Source: Pseudomonas salomonii
Lineage (GTDB): Bacteria > Pseudomonadota > Gammaproteobacteria > Pseudomonadales > Pseudomonadaceae
Direction: 5' to 3'
DNA length: 64,000 nt
NCBI RefSeq assembly: GCF_900107155.1
Contig: NZ_FNOX01000009.1
Coordinates: 275,167 to 339,166, forward strand
Every line of letters starts with the position of its first letter. The stretch's first letter is position 1. A program made the translations under genes and the position numbers. This document shows positions 25,666-34,392 of the stretch, piece by piece. The notes under the pieces are model-generated. The model was not told the origin of the DNA. It ran no database searches and worked only from the letters and a program-made list of their open reading frames with translations.

Positions 25666-25902
25666 TTATGAAGCGAGGATGGTTTGCGATTCGCGGGTGA
25701 TGATGGTCCCCGACTGGATCAATTTGAATTCATCGCCTTCCAATTTTTCTACACGGTCGCCAATGGCCAGCTTGTAGGTGGTGGTAGGCAGCGAGCCAGC
25801 CTGGCTGTCCTGCGCCGGGTTGGATTCCTGGAACTCATGCACGGAATACACGCGTCCTTCCGCGTCTCTGGCATGGAACTGTCCGACAAGTACTGCAGCC
25901 AT
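25666..25902 (-). CDS. Hypothetical 78-residue protein
   Basis: Small strand-rich protein (MAAVLVGQFHARDAEGRVYS, then YKLAIGDRVEKLEGDEFKLI). No membrane segment or signal. I chose the ATG at 25902; the frame is open to 25956. AGAGG lies about 11 bases upstream. Function not recognised. Divergent from the chrR-like gene. Confidence 0.6.
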   Translation of the reverse strand: MAAVLVGQFHARDAEGRVYSVHEFQESNPAQDSQAGSLPTTTYKLAIGDRVEKLEGDEFKLIQSGTIITRESQTILAS

Positions 25903-26129
25903 CTGTTTAGAACCTCTGGAGATAAACACTCGATTTGCGGTTCTGTAGACCGTCATGGAGCGGGGTAGTTTACCTATGGAAAAAAAATACTATTCTTTGA
26001 TGTTTTCCGACGTTTCCTACACTGGTGAGTGCGTGGCAAACGGCGTTGAGATTATCAAAACTCACTGGTGAAGCTGTCGTGAAGTCTCTATAACTACAAG
26101 CTCCTTTAGTCAGACGTCGGGAAAACCTC

Positions 26130-26687
26130 ATGAGCAAGGTCTACACGATTGCCGTCCTGGTTGGCAGCCTTAGAAAAGAGTCGATCAACCGTAAGGTCGC
26201 GTTGGCACTGGCCGAACTGGCCCCCGCCAATCTCAAGTTGAGCATTGTGGAAATTGGCGATTTGCCGCTCTACAACGAGGACATCGACGGTGCAGCACCG
26301 CCGGCAGCCTACAGTACTTTCCGTCAGCAAGTACGTTCATCCGACGCGGTGTTGTTTGTAACCCCGGAATATAACCGTTCCGTGCCCGCCCCGTTGAAGA
26401 ATGCCATTGACGTTGGGTCGCGTCCTTATGGGCAGAGTGCCTATGGGGGTAAGCCTGGGGCGATCATCAGTGTGTCGCCGGGGGCCATTGGTGGGTTTGG
26501 TGCCAACCACCATCTGCGCCAGTCGCTGGTGTTTCTGGATGTGCCTTGCATGCAGCAGCCCGAGGCGTACCTGGGCGGGGCGGGGAGCGTGTTTGATGAG
26601 GCGGGTAAGGTGTCGGAGAAGACCCGGCCGTTTTTGCAGGCGTTTATTGATGGGTATGGTAAGTGGGTTGAGAAACAGTTGGGCTGA
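26130..26687 (+). CDS. chrR: NADPH-dependent FMN reductase, ChrR-like
   Basis: 185-residue flavodoxin-fold protein, matching Pseudomonas putida ChrR along its length: GSLRKESINRKVA (phosphate-binding loop, 12-24), EIGDLPLYNEDI, VTPEYNRSVPAPLKNAIDVGSRP and SPGAIGGFGANHHLRQSL. ChrR-type enzymes are soluble flavoproteins that reduce quinones and chromate by two-electron transfer, guarding against redox cycling. A weak promoter may lie just upstream (TATAAC at 26089-26094). Last host gene before the prophage. Confidence 0.92.
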   Translation: MSKVYTIAVLVGSLRKESINRKVALALAELAPANLKLSIVEIGDLPLYNEDIDGAAPPAAYSTFRQQVRSSDAVLFVTPEYNRSVPAPLKNAIDVGSRPYGQSAYGGKPGAIISVSPGAIGGFGANHHLRQSLVFLDVPCMQQPEAYLGGAGSVFDEAGKVSEKTRPFLQAFIDGYGKWVEKQLG

Positions 26688-26744
26688 TGGGGGGTAGGGC
26701 GTGGTGATTGAGTACATATCCGTTGCTGCGGTAACGGCGGCTTA

Positions 26745-27019
26745 GGGTTCCGCCCTTACGGCAGGTCACTTTTGGCAAACGCCCGGAATGCCGGCCCAGC
26801 CAAAAGTAACCAAAAAGTCTTCGCCCCACCACTCGGCACCTCGCTGTGGCTCGGTGTGCCAGAACGAAGGCTTGAATCCGTGGGCCGCCGCGATGGGCCA
26901 TCCTTGGCCCAGCGCGGCTAACCCGGCGTCCTGCCGGGTTACCCACGGATTCAAGCCTGCGTTCGGCCATCGTGGTTGACGGGGCGCCTGAGATCAAAAG
27001 CAGATCAAGATCAAGATCT
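26745..27019 (-). repeat. Structured intergenic repeat, left copy (cloverleaf-forming)
   Basis: Inverted relative of the element at 62290-62531. On the minus strand it reads: GATC-rich start, CCCCGTCAACCACGATGGCC, an outer stem (arms 26942-26958 and 26868-26884, 17 bp perfect), inside which are two hairpins (TAACCCGGC/GCCGGGTTA and a GC-rich one near 26885-26920), then the shell CCGAGCCACAGCGAGG, then TTACTTTT/AAAAGTGA. The stretch from 26688 to the prophage holds no gene. Part of the family of long intergenic repeats of the P. fluorescens group. Confidence 0.75.
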
Positions 27020-27026
27020 ACAGCAC

Positions 27027-27031
27027 GGCGG
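27027..27031. repeat. Target-site duplication GGCGG, window-left side of prophage
   Basis: GGCGG directly precedes the prophage end at 27032 and is repeated at 62018-62022 directly after the other end. Five bases is the duplication length made by Mu-type transposition. Confidence 0.92.
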
Positions 27032-27124
27032 TGTAAGCGCGCGCCGGTTTTGGCACCGCTTCGCACGTTAATTGGCACTGACCATAACAAACAAAGCCGC
27101 CGGTTTTCGCAGTCTATTTGGCAT
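27032..27124 (+). other. Phage right end with transposase-binding repeats
   Basis: Starts TGTAAGCGCGC. Repeats of TTTGGCACCG type: TGGCAC at 27051-27056 and 27073-27078 (22 bases apart, as for the R1/R2 sites of Mu) and a variant TGGCAT at 27119-27124. The first lies 19 bases in from the end, the same as at the other terminus. No gene between the end and 27129. Confidence 0.8.
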
Positions 27125-27128
27125 CGCG

Positions 27129-27683
27129 TTACTCGGGGCTAACAGGCCAAGTTATCGCGAAAGGATATCCCTCCTGCTGCTCTATCCGATTCAAGTCCAC
27201 GCTGTAACGCATCCAGGCAAGTAGAACTGCATTTTCTTGTTCTGTGTCCATCTTTAAGAACGCGGCGTGTTGCAGGGGGGCAATCCGCATTTGGGCGATG
27301 ACCAGAAGCCCGTCGCGCTCCGCCAGCACCTGGAATACCTTTGCCTGCTTCTGGGCAGCGATATCCAGTTGCCATACTCCGGCGCGAAACACGTGGTAAG
27401 GGCCTGGAGGCGGCACGGCGGTGAGTCCTACGGGAACATCCCCAAGGGCTTCCCACTTCTGCTGGGCTCCTGTATCAACGTCATAGACGTCTCCTCGGTA
27501 ATCCACCACACGCACCGGTGTGCCTTCAGCTAAGGCCCAAGCAAAACCGGGGCCGCACGCTGGCAATTCCTCTGCCAGTTCCACCGCGTCCTCTGGGATC
27601 TGTTCACCGTAGCCAGGTACAACTGGCAGTGTAACGGGACCGTAGAGCGCACCTGCCGAATCAACGATATAAACAATGCTCAT
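27129..27683 (-). CDS. Tail fibre assembly chaperone (Tfa/Mu U-like)
   Basis: 184 residues. N-terminal MSIVYIVDSAGALYGPVTLP with a PDxQ-like proline-rich front half and a C-terminal helical part (QAKVFQVLAERDGLLVIAQM... LLAWMRYSVDLNRIEQQEG... WPVSPE) that matches caudoviral tail fibre assembly proteins. It would help fold the fibre encoded just upstream at 27691-29001. Last gene at the late end, as in Mu. Confidence 0.85.
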   Translation of the reverse strand: MSIVYIVDSAGALYGPVTLPVVPGYGEQIPEDAVELAEELPACGPGFAWALAEGTPVRVVDYRGDVYDVDTGAQQKWEALGDVPVGLTAVPPPGPYHVFRAGVWQLDIAAQKQAKVFQVLAERDGLLVIAQMRIAPLQHAAFLKMDTEQENAVLLAWMRYSVDLNRIEQQEGYPFAITWPVSPE

Positions 27684-27690
27684 AAATACC

Positions 27691-29001
27691 TCAGATCATT
27701 TTTATGCGGCCGGGGTAAGCAATATGACGGGGGTAATTCTCACTCCCGCCTTCAAAGCCAACAGCACCGGACGGAAGTTGCGAGCCAATAGTTGTGTTTG
27801 TGTAGGCCACCAAGCCGTTGCTGCCTGAAGCGCCGGTAAGACCAAGATAGGTACGTGCGGGATGTTCATGCTCCTTGTTCTGGCTGAGTTTGGAGCTGCC
27901 GGGCAAGCGTCCGACGTCTATCCCTCGTGACTCATCAAGAAAGCGTAAGAACTCCGCTCGCGCTTCGGGGCTGCGAAAGGTCGATACGCCGTCCCCGGAC
28001 GTCCAGCCACCTTCATTGCCCGGCCTTTGCGCTTCGCTTGCGAGCATTCCAGAAGCTTTTGCATGGTCCCAAGCCCACGGCCATTCCACGCGACTGTAGA
28101 GCCAGCCGTTCAAACTCGCCCAGCCGCCTGGAGAAAACTCGACAGTGGTTTCAAATACCGGACGCCCTAACGGCGTGCTGTCGAATCGAGCAGTCGGAAT
28201 CCATCCTCCTGCGCCGTCACTGTAAAGATGCCAATAGTCCCCGGCGCCCATCAGCACAAAAAACGGATACCCCTCTTTGCGTAAGTGCGTATGGAATTTG
28301 ATTTTGTTGTTTTCCGCCGCCTGGATCACCAAACGGTTCCCCGTGTTGTCAGTTCGGCGTAACACCACCCCGCGAACTCCCAGCGCCGTGTCGGAGGGCG
28401 GTAACTCGACAGTTACAGCCGCCGAACTCGCGTCAATCAAAACTAGGCCAAGCTCATCAGCGCTCAGTGTCTTAGACGCCGACACGTTGGTAATGGTGAT
28501 GTTGAGCGCAGTTGTGATTGCGCTCGCAGTTTCCTCTTTGGTGAAGGTGTTTGCTTTTTCAGCTTTTTCAGACAGAGCCTTAGTCATCGTCGTGGCAAAA
28601 TTAGGGTCATTACCCAACGCTTGTGCCAGTTCGTTGAGGGTGTCGAGAGCCTCCGGTGAGGATGCAACCAGTTCTGCCAGCGCGGTTTTGACGGTGATTT
28701 CTGTTTCGGTTTTGGTGAAAACATCGGAAAGATGAAAGCCATCTCGGGTCGTCGGTTTGTCCTTGATTTGTGACCAGGTACTTTCGGCCTCCACCAACGC
28801 CATAACGGCCTTCAGCACCTGGCTGTCATCCGTTGGTGCCAGGGTTTGCCCTGAACCTTCCACCAAATTGCATAGCTCGCGCTGAATAGCGTTCAACCAT
28901 TGGGCCTTTAGTAATGTAGCTGGCGCGCCTGCCGCTGGGTTGCCTTCCGTGAACTCGCCCGCTGGATTCGCTGTATTGGTGCTATCACTAATTTTTTGCA
29001 T
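27691..29001 (-). CDS. Tail fibre protein (Mu S-like)
   Basis: 436 residues. N-terminal virion-attachment part (about 1-150) includes ALAELVASSPEALDTLNELA and LGNDPNFATTM, the repeat found in many phage tail fibres; the middle is a strand-rich section; the tip carries AGDYWHLYSDGAGGWIPTA and histidines in KEHEHPARTYL. It decides host-receptor binding. ATG at 29001 overlaps the gp48 stop (TAATG); the in-frame upstream start at 29064 lies wholly in gp48. No invertible alternative fibre segment is present. Confidence 0.88.
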   Translation of the reverse strand: MQKISDSTNTANPAGEFTEGNPAAGAPATLLKAQWLNAIQRELCNLVEGSGQTLAPTDDSQVLKAVMALVEAESTWSQIKDKPTTRDGFHLSDVFTKTETEITVKTALAELVASSPEALDTLNELAQALGNDPNFATTMTKALSEKAEKANTFTKEETASAITTALNITITNVSASKTLSADELGLVLIDASSAAVTVELPPSDTALGVRGVVLRRTDNTGNRLVIQAAENNKIKFHTHLRKEGYPFFVLMGAGDYWHLYSDGAGGWIPTARFDSTPLGRPVFETTVEFSPGGWASLNGWLYSRVEWPWAWDHAKASGMLASEAQRPGNEGGWTSGDGVSTFRSPEARAEFLRFLDESRGIDVGRLPGSSKLSQNKEHEHPARTYLGLTGASGSNGLVAYTNTTIGSQLPSGAVGFEGGSENYPRHIAYPGRIKMI

Positions 29002-29576
29002 TAAATGTCTCCGTAACCGAAAAGCAAAATGGACTCTGCGGGTTTCATCTGGCCTAGACGACACTCAAGGGCTTTGTTGCCCCAGGCGGTTAGTGGGTCT
29101 CCCGCTCCAGTGATCCCTGCACGCGCATGGCTGGCGGTCACGGCGGGCGCGTTGACGCGCCAGGTGAAGTTCCAGTCGCCGCCGTTGATAGGGTCGCCAG
29201 CGCGGGCAACGCCTACCCGAGCGGGCCTAAAGGTGGTGATGGTAATGTCGTAGCCCAGGGACTTAGCCAGGGCGATGAAGAAGGGTTTGCTTTGGCCTGC
29301 GCGGCCGGGCAGTTTGCTGATAACAGCTTGCACTCTCTGCCCTACGGTCTGCGCTTGTCCGACCAAGCACGGATCGGGCAGGCCCAGTTCGCGCTCCCAA
29401 TCGGCAAGGCCTTCGCCTGAGTCAGGAAATATCGTGCTGTAAACCACTCCAGCCTTGGCGTCGGCCAGGTTCAAGGCGTTAGCTTCAGCCTCAATAGTGG
29501 CCGAGAGGTAAGGCGCCGAACCGTCATAGGAAACAGGCGGCAGCAGTAGGCGGAGCTGATCGGCAAGCGTAGTCAT
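29001..29576 (-). CDS. Baseplate/tail protein, Mu gp48-like (YmfQ/DUF2313)
   Basis: 191 residues. LADQLRLLLPPVSYDGSAPY followed by EANALNLADAKAGVVYSTIFPDSG-type text and GLPDPC is characteristic of the DUF2313 family, which sits between baseplate J and the fibre in Mu-like tails. Translationally overlaps gp47 (ATGA) upstream and the fibre gene downstream. Confidence 0.9.
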   Translation of the reverse strand: MTTLADQLRLLLPPVSYDGSAPYLSATIEAEANALNLADAKAGVVYSTIFPDSGEGLADWERELGLPDPCLVGQAQTVGQRVQAVISKLPGRAGQSKPFFIALAKSLGYDITITTFRPARVGVARAGDPINGGDWNFTWRVNAPAVTASHARAGITGAGDPLTAWGNKALECRLGQMKPAESILLFGYGDI

Positions 29577-30643
29577 TCCAGCAGCCCCAATGTGATGGTG
29601 CCGGGACGAATCCAGCCAATCAGCGTGGGATCATCTGACGCTTTGACGTTGCCGGTGGGTGCCGTGACGGCGCGGTCTGACACTCCGGCCAGGTTGTTGA
29701 TCATGGCTTCGATCTGGGAGCGCTTGAGCGTTTCGCCAGGCTTCAAAGCGCCCAGGAGGATGTTGTAGGCCTTTTGCGCGGCGGCCTGCACGTCGGCCAG
29801 AATGAAGTCAGGAGCCAGTTCAATTTCGGCAGTGGCGTTAACAGTGCGGATGGTTGGCGCATAAACCCATACGTCAGCGTAAACCGAACACACAGCCTCA
29901 ATATGCGTTTTGCATGCGGTGATAACTTCGGCTGACGGTGTTCCAGCTGTGCCTGTGATGACGATATCGATGGTCCCGCCGCCTCGGCGTTTTGGAATGA
30001 CCAATGCGCTGGCAACGCCCTCAACCTCCAGCGCCCAGCGGCGGTAGTCGTAACTTGCTCCCCCGGCCGGAGGCGACTGGATGATGTCCAAGTAACGCGC
30101 CCGAAGGGACTCTATTTTTTCCCGGTCTTCGCCACCTGTAGTCTTGTCGATGAATGTGGCGTCAGGGCTCATACCAAGGGGCGGGCTGGTGAGCATTAAA
30201 GCACCAGTAAGGTCGTTGAGTGCCGTACCTACGGTTTGTGCCTCGACTAGAACGGAAGTGGTGCCGTCGGTGCCAATCTTCGCGCTAGACTTGGCCGTGA
30301 ACAGCTCGCCGGTGATGACATGTTTCAGGGTGGCGCCTAGCAGCAGCTCCACACCTACCGTGCCCTTCAAGGCTGCTTTGCCACTGGCTGCAACCGGATT
30401 TTTGAGGAACACCCCACGCAGTCCGGCTGTGTGAAGCAGCTCCTCTTCGTCGGCGGTATCAGCGAATATCTGTCGATGTAGCCAGGCCAGTTTCTGATAA
30501 AGCCCTTCGATGGCTGATGCCACTGCGGCCGAGCGCACGTAGTTGTCGCTGTCCGGCCCGATATCGGCCTCAGCCTGTAGGTTGCGGATGTCGCGCAGGA
30601 TGTCCCGCAGAATGACGTCCAGGGACCGACCGGAGTAGGCCAT
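29573..30643 (-). CDS. Baseplate J-like wedge protein (Mu gp47)
   Basis: 356 residues. Baseplate_J family: N-terminal helices (SLDVILRDILRDIRNLQAEA), HRQIFADTADEEELLHTAGL, then GTTSVLVEAQTVGTALN and the C-terminal PTLIGWIRPGTITLGLLE. Forms the wedge of the contractile tail baseplate. Starts 2 bases past the gp46 stop and overlaps gp48. Confidence 0.93.
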   Translation of the reverse strand: MAYSGRSLDVILRDILRDIRNLQAEADIGPDSDNYVRSAAVASAIEGLYQKLAWLHRQIFADTADEEELLHTAGLRGVFLKNPVAASGKAALKGTVGVELLLGATLKHVITGELFTAKSSAKIGTDGTTSVLVEAQTVGTALNDLTGALMLTSPPLGMSPDATFIDKTTGGEDREKIESLRARYLDIIQSPPAGGASYDYRRWALEVEGVASALVIPKRRGGGTIDIVITGTAGTPSAEVITACKTHIEAVCSVYADVWVYAPTIRTVNATAEIELAPDFILADVQAAAQKAYNILLGALKPGETLKRSQIEAMINNLAGVSDRAVTAPTGNVKASDDPTLIGWIRPGTITLGLLE

Positions 30644-30644
30644 A

Positions 30645-30995
30645 TCAATTCACCCTTACAGGTTGGCGAAACACCTGCGGATTGCCGGTGGTGTCGATGA
30701 TTTCGATTTGCAGGTTGAGCCAGCCGTAATGCGGCTGATCGACAGTGATGGTGATGTCCTGGGCGCGGCCGTCATCGAGCAGCGGCTGGAGCGCCTGCTG
30801 GGCGTATTGCTTGGCGAGTTTGCCGACACGTGGCAGATCTTTGGAGCGTTTCAGCTCATGCAGACGGGAACCCACGCTGGTGTCTTTCCACCAGGTGCCG
30901 AGGGGTGTCATAAGGCGTATGTAAACGGCGTTGCTCAGCGTATTGATACGCTGGCCCGTCAAGTCGCCAGTGGTTGGGTTTATGCCTGCGTCCAT
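30645..30995 (-). CDS. Baseplate protein, Mu gp46-like (GP46/W family)
   Basis: 116 residues with MDAGINPTTGDLTGQRINTL and IRLMTPLGTWWKDTSVGSRL, the signature of gp46-type (gpW/gp25-related) baseplate proteins. First gene of the last late block: a copy of the shared late motif lies 37-58 bases before its ATG at 30995. Confidence 0.9.
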   Translation of the reverse strand: MDAGINPTTGDLTGQRINTLSNAVYIRLMTPLGTWWKDTSVGSRLHELKRSKDLPRVGKLAKQYAQQALQPLLDDGRAQDITITVDQPHYGWLNLQIEIIDTTGNPQVFRQPVRVN

Positions 30996-31031
30996 GGAGA
31001 TGGATGGTGCAGGCGTAAGCGCTGGGTGTGT

Positions 31032-31053
31032 GTTTCAGGAGGGTTTAAGGTTT
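31032..31053 (-). promoter_or_regulatory. Late-promoter-like motif, copy 3 (before gp46)
   Basis: The 22 bases match the copy at 42916-42937 at 19 positions (plus-strand core GTTTCAGGAGGGTTTAAGG). On the minus strand it lies just upstream of gp46 and overlaps the end of the small gene at 31053-31325. Confidence 0.5.
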
Positions 31054-31325
31054 TAGTAAGGTAGAGACTTTGCGGCGGTCAACTGCCTTTCGGAAAGCAT
31101 AGAAATATGAACAAATCGGCCACCGGAATTTGGAGCGGGCTTCAAGTGAGGATATTCCGGGCTAGCTGAGTCTCGTATCCCATCAACCGGAAGCATACCC
31201 AGTACCTCGCCCGCACTAGTAAGTCCCCAAGCTGCAATGGGTCTAACTTTCCACTCTGAGGTGTGCTGGTCCTGTATCAGGTAGAACCAGTCCGTGCATG
31301 GTGTGATTTGAACAATTGTGCTCAT
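31053..31325 (-). CDS. Small hypothetical protein inserted between gp45 and gp46
   Basis: 90 residues (MSTIVQITPCTDWFYLIQDQ ... GRFVHISMLSERQLTAAKSL). A strong ribosome site GGAGG lies 5-6 bases before the ATG. No such gene sits here in Mu. The sequence looks like a small soluble protein of mixed strand and helix; not recognised. It follows gp45 with a 37-base gap, unlike the overlapping genes around it, and may be a cargo gene. Confidence 0.65.
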   Translation of the reverse strand: MSTIVQITPCTDWFYLIQDQHTSEWKVRPIAAWGLTSAGEVLGMLPVDGIRDSASPEYPHLKPAPNSGGRFVHISMLSERQLTAAKSLPY

Positions 31326-31362
31326 TGAAGCCTCCGTGTTTGAGCATCCAAGTTACCACAGC

Positions 31363-31905
31363 TTATTGCTGGGGCGCGGGAGTAGGCCCAGCCCCATGCT
31401 TGTGCAAGTTATAGATATCCCGATCCGCCTGCATACTCCTCGCATGGTCGCTAATTTCTCCCATCGCCTTAATGTCTTCGCTCATTTCGACGACGGGTGT
31501 TTCAAAGCGGACTTTGGTCTTGGCCTTGACCACCAATGTGTCAGTTTCAATCTCGATCAACCGGCCGCGCTTCATGTGGATATGGTCGCCTTCATCGGTG
31601 TACAACGCCACCTCCCCATCCTTGATCACGACCCGATAACGCCCATCTTCACTGGCTACTACGACCGTGTGTTTGCTGTTCCCCCCAACAGGAATTGCGA
31701 CAAATTCAGCGCCAGGTAATGGCGCCGAAGTGAACCCATAGTGCTGCATCAGCTCACCGGAAACCGACTCGCCCGCCAGGCCTTCCATTTCGATGCCAAT
31801 TAACGTGCCATGGGTGTTACGTGCCGCCGTCCCCCGAAAGGCCTGGCGAATATTTCTCATAACTCTACGTGCCTCATCGCGCACCAGGCGCGCCATGTTA
31901 CTCAT
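31363..31905 (-). CDS. Baseplate spike protein, gpV/Mu gp45-like
   Basis: 180 residues. OB-like N-terminal domain (TLIGIEMEGLAGESVSGELM, GFTSAPLPGAEFVAIPVGG), then a beta-helix spike (DGEVALYTDEGDHIHMKRGRL) and a tip with DIYNLHKHGAGPTP, where the HxH is placed as in iron-binding spike tips. Punctures the outer membrane during tail contraction. Its ATG overlaps the stop of gp44. Confidence 0.92.
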   Translation of the reverse strand: MSNMARLVRDEARRVMRNIRQAFRGTAARNTHGTLIGIEMEGLAGESVSGELMQHYGFTSAPLPGAEFVAIPVGGNSKHTVVVASEDGRYRVVIKDGEVALYTDEGDHIHMKRGRLIEIETDTLVVKAKTKVRFETPVVEMSEDIKAMGEISDHARSMQADRDIYNLHKHGAGPTPAPQQ

Positions 31906-33038
31906 CAGAGCCCCTTGATCAATTCGATAAACGCCGCATCGGGATTGGCCTTTTTGCCCTTACGTTTCTTGGCAGGGTTGCCATCCAGCACCCACATTTT
32001 GTCTTCACGCAGCCGTAACTCGGTGATACGTCCCTCGCTACGAGTCAGGCGCAAAGTGCGAGCCATCAGAAAGTAAGTCGCGTCCAGCCCATGGGGCTCG
32101 CTACGCACAATGACGCGCTGGCCAGGGTTCCATACCTGGCCGTTGTCGGCACGATGGCCCATAACTACGGCGCGAATCTCGAAACCTTCCAGGCGACTGT
32201 CTGCCAGCAGCTTGCGCGCACGGGTGGTGGCCATGTCCTGGTTCTCGCTGGAGCTGTCGATAATTACCTTCGGCCTGAAGATCCCCCGACGGGCCAGGGT
32301 TTCATCCTGGATGACCGAGCGCAGGTGGGCGCGCTTGGTGTCGAGGCCGTCATTGTCGTACTGGCCGTGCTGGCCCAAGACGGTGATTTGGCTGTATCGG
32401 TTGGCAATAGAGCGCCGCACGCTGAGGCGCTGCACGTTATTGCCGATGCCGTCTTCCCGCATGATCAGCGTTCCAACAGGTGCGGCGTTGTAGTCCGGCC
32501 CGCCAATAATCAGTCGGCCGTCAGGCTCGACCCACGGCCATAAGCCGTTGGCCTCGGCAACCTGGAGCAACGCCTCCCACGCGCTTTGACCTGGTTCAAT
32601 CTGAACGCGGCGTCTGGTCTTAGCCTGAGCGGCACGAATCTCTATTTGAGTGATGCCCAGCGGCTTTACGACCTGATCCAGGATCTGCGCCAGTGTGGCC
32701 TCGCGCATCGAAACGAAGGGCGCGGAACAATCGACCAAGGGCGCCGCGCGGTCCCGGCCGGTGATACGCATAGAGATACCCTGACGCGAGATGTCGTGTT
32801 CGAATTCGTCGATTTGGCCCGTCAACACGCGATCCTTGCCCAAGGTCAGCGAGCAAGGCGCGCCCTCGGCCAGCACGCTTGGCAAGCGGGCGGCGTCCTT
32901 GGTGTACAACTCCAGCTCGAAACCGTCAGCGGCGGTCAACAGATCCGATTCAACCGACCAGCCATCCCATTCCTCATGGGCCAGGCCACCTATCGACAGG
33001 CGTATCGATTCGTCCAGGACACTATTTGGCGTAGGCAC
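31905..33038 (-). CDS. Baseplate hub protein, Mu P (gp44)-like, late control D family
   Basis: 377 residues. RLSIGGLAHEEWDGWSVESD, TGQIDEFEHDISRQGISMRI and EALLQVAEANGLWPWVEPDG follow the gpP/gpD hub family; the C-terminal half ends in a lysine-rich KKRKGKKANPDAAF. I chose the GTG at 33038 because GAGG lies 6 bases before it; another GTG at 33050 is in frame without such a site. Both overlap the end of the gp43-like gene. Confidence 0.9.
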   Translation of the reverse strand: MPTPNSVLDESIRLSIGGLAHEEWDGWSVESDLLTAADGFELELYTKDAARLPSVLAEGAPCSLTLGKDRVLTGQIDEFEHDISRQGISMRITGRDRAAPLVDCSAPFVSMREATLAQILDQVVKPLGITQIEIRAAQAKTRRRVQIEPGQSAWEALLQVAEANGLWPWVEPDGRLIIGGPDYNAAPVGTLIMREDGIGNNVQRLSVRRSIANRYSQITVLGQHGQYDNDGLDTKRAHLRSVIQDETLARRGIFRPKVIIDSSSENQDMATTRARKLLADSRLEGFEIRAVVMGHRADNGQVWNPGQRVIVRSEPHGLDATYFLMARTLRLTRSEGRITELRLREDKMWVLDGNPAKKRKGKKANPDAAFIELIKGL

Positions 33039-34392
33039 GCAGCACCTCACCGGCTTGAATGTTGTGCGGGGTTTTCAGGTCGGGATTCAAACGGATTAGC
33101 TCGTTGGCACGGGTATGGTCCCCGTACCAACGGTGGGCCAGCAGGCGCAGACTGGCCGGAGTTTCGACGATACGCTCAAGCATCGGTGGGCTTTGTAGAA
33201 TGACCTGGCGAGCACGGGCTTGAATCAACGCGGCGACGTTGCGCAACGCGTCAATGATCGGCAAGGCCGTTTCCACGTCGTAGAGGTGTCGTTGCAGCAG
33301 GATGGAAGACTGCACCAGGGAGCGCACCAGGCTAACCATGGCTTCTAATTCCAGCGGGCTTAACGTCGGTGTGTCGGCCTCGTCTTCAATCACCAGGGCC
33401 ACTGCCTGGGCGTGAGACAGCGCCAGTTCGGTGATGACCAGGACAACCAAGGCGAAGCCGCTGGCAGCCACCGGATCGTCCGGCATGCCATCGGGTAACA
33501 GCACAAGGCCGCTCGCTGCATGAGTCGGCGCGCCCTCGATCAATGGGCCGACCGCAGGCGCCACACCCTGACGGGCGCCGATCAAAAAGCCCGTGCCCGC
33601 ACGCGCAGCAGCGGCCGTCAGGCTGGCACTGCCTGGCAAGGCAGCGGGAACGCCAGTACGAGCGAGCAGCGCTGTCGACGAGCTGGGCGTGCTGCCCTGA
33701 ATAGCGCCTCGGATCTCCGAGGGAGTGCGCATCAGATCAACCAAGGGATCAAACGCCCCAGACGGCCGCCTGGCCATGGACGCGACACCAGACACCACAC
33801 CCAGAATCTGCGAGCGCAGTTGTTGCAGACGCAGGCCAATGCCAGGCAAGCCAAGGGCCTTTTCGATCAGCCCAACCCAGCCGCCACCGGTCCACGATTG
33901 AATTTCTCCGACAAGGGAATCAATACGCCCGAACAGGTCGAAGATGCCATCCTGCCAGGTGTATTCATCCTCAAGCTCAAGCACACCAATATCAACGAAC
34001 TCAAACTGCCGCTCGAAGAACGGCGCGTCGGGCGTGTCCTCCACAAACACAATGCTAATTTCGGCATAGTCCGGCCGCTCGGCGTGGTGTTTGACCTCGC
34101 CGGTGCTGCTGACGACGTTCATGCTGCCGTAGATCGGGTGGATCAACTCCCCCGTACCAGGTGTGTTCAGGGTACGGAGGATGTTCTGGAGTTCGATCTC
34201 ATAGTTGACGCCGAACACCACCACTTGCATGGGAATACGTCGCGCACCTCGGCCCAGGTCTTTGACCCGGTCGCCATCCTTGAACGGCGTTCCATGTTCG
34301 GACAATGCGCGCTGCCATTGCAGGCTTTCACTTTCGACCTGGAGCGGGACGCCACGGAAAGAGGCGTCCAGTAAAGTCTCTGCCCAGCTCAT
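33022..34392 (-). CDS. DNA circularization-type tail protein, Mu N (gp43)-like
   Basis: 456 residues. The N-terminal domain (LLDASFRGVPLQVESESLQW, EHGTPFKDGDRVKDLGRGAR) is the DNA-circulation N-terminal family of Mu gpN. The last 50 residues form a LysM-like module (LRLLAHRWYGDHTRANELIR). Baseplate hub/tail component. Overlaps the tape measure gene (ATGA) and the hub gene. Confidence 0.9.
   Translation of the reverse strand: MSWAETLLDASFRGVPLQVESESLQWQRALSEHGTPFKDGDRVKDLGRGARRIPMQVVVFGVNYEIELQNILRTLNTPGTGELIHPIYGSMNVVSSTGEVKHHAERPDYAEISIVFVEDTPDAPFFERQFEFVDIGVLELEDEYTWQDGIFDLFGRIDSLVGEIQSWTGGGWVGLIEKALGLPGIGLRLQQLRSQILGVVSGVASMARRPSGAFDPLVDLMRTPSEIRGAIQGSTPSSSTALLARTGVPAALPGSASLTAAAARAGTGFLIGARQGVAPAVGPLIEGAPTHAASGLVLLPDGMPDDPVAASGFALVVLVITELALSHAQAVALVIEDEADTPTLSPLELEAMVSLVRSLVQSSILLQRHLYDVETALPIIDALRNVAALIQARARQVILQSPPMLERIVETPASLRLLAHRWYGDHTRANELIRLNPDLKTPHNIQAGEVLRAYAK

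Noticed and set aside
26771..27090. Minus-strand open frame of about 148 codons in the repeat left of the prophage
   Set aside because: It runs through the structured repeat, crosses the prophage boundary and has no ribosome site or family match.
27032..29001. Invertible fibre segment with gin-type recombinase, and com/mom genes, as in Mu
   Set aside because: No recombinase gene, no second fibre end in inverse orientation, and only 97 bases lie past the fibre chaperone.
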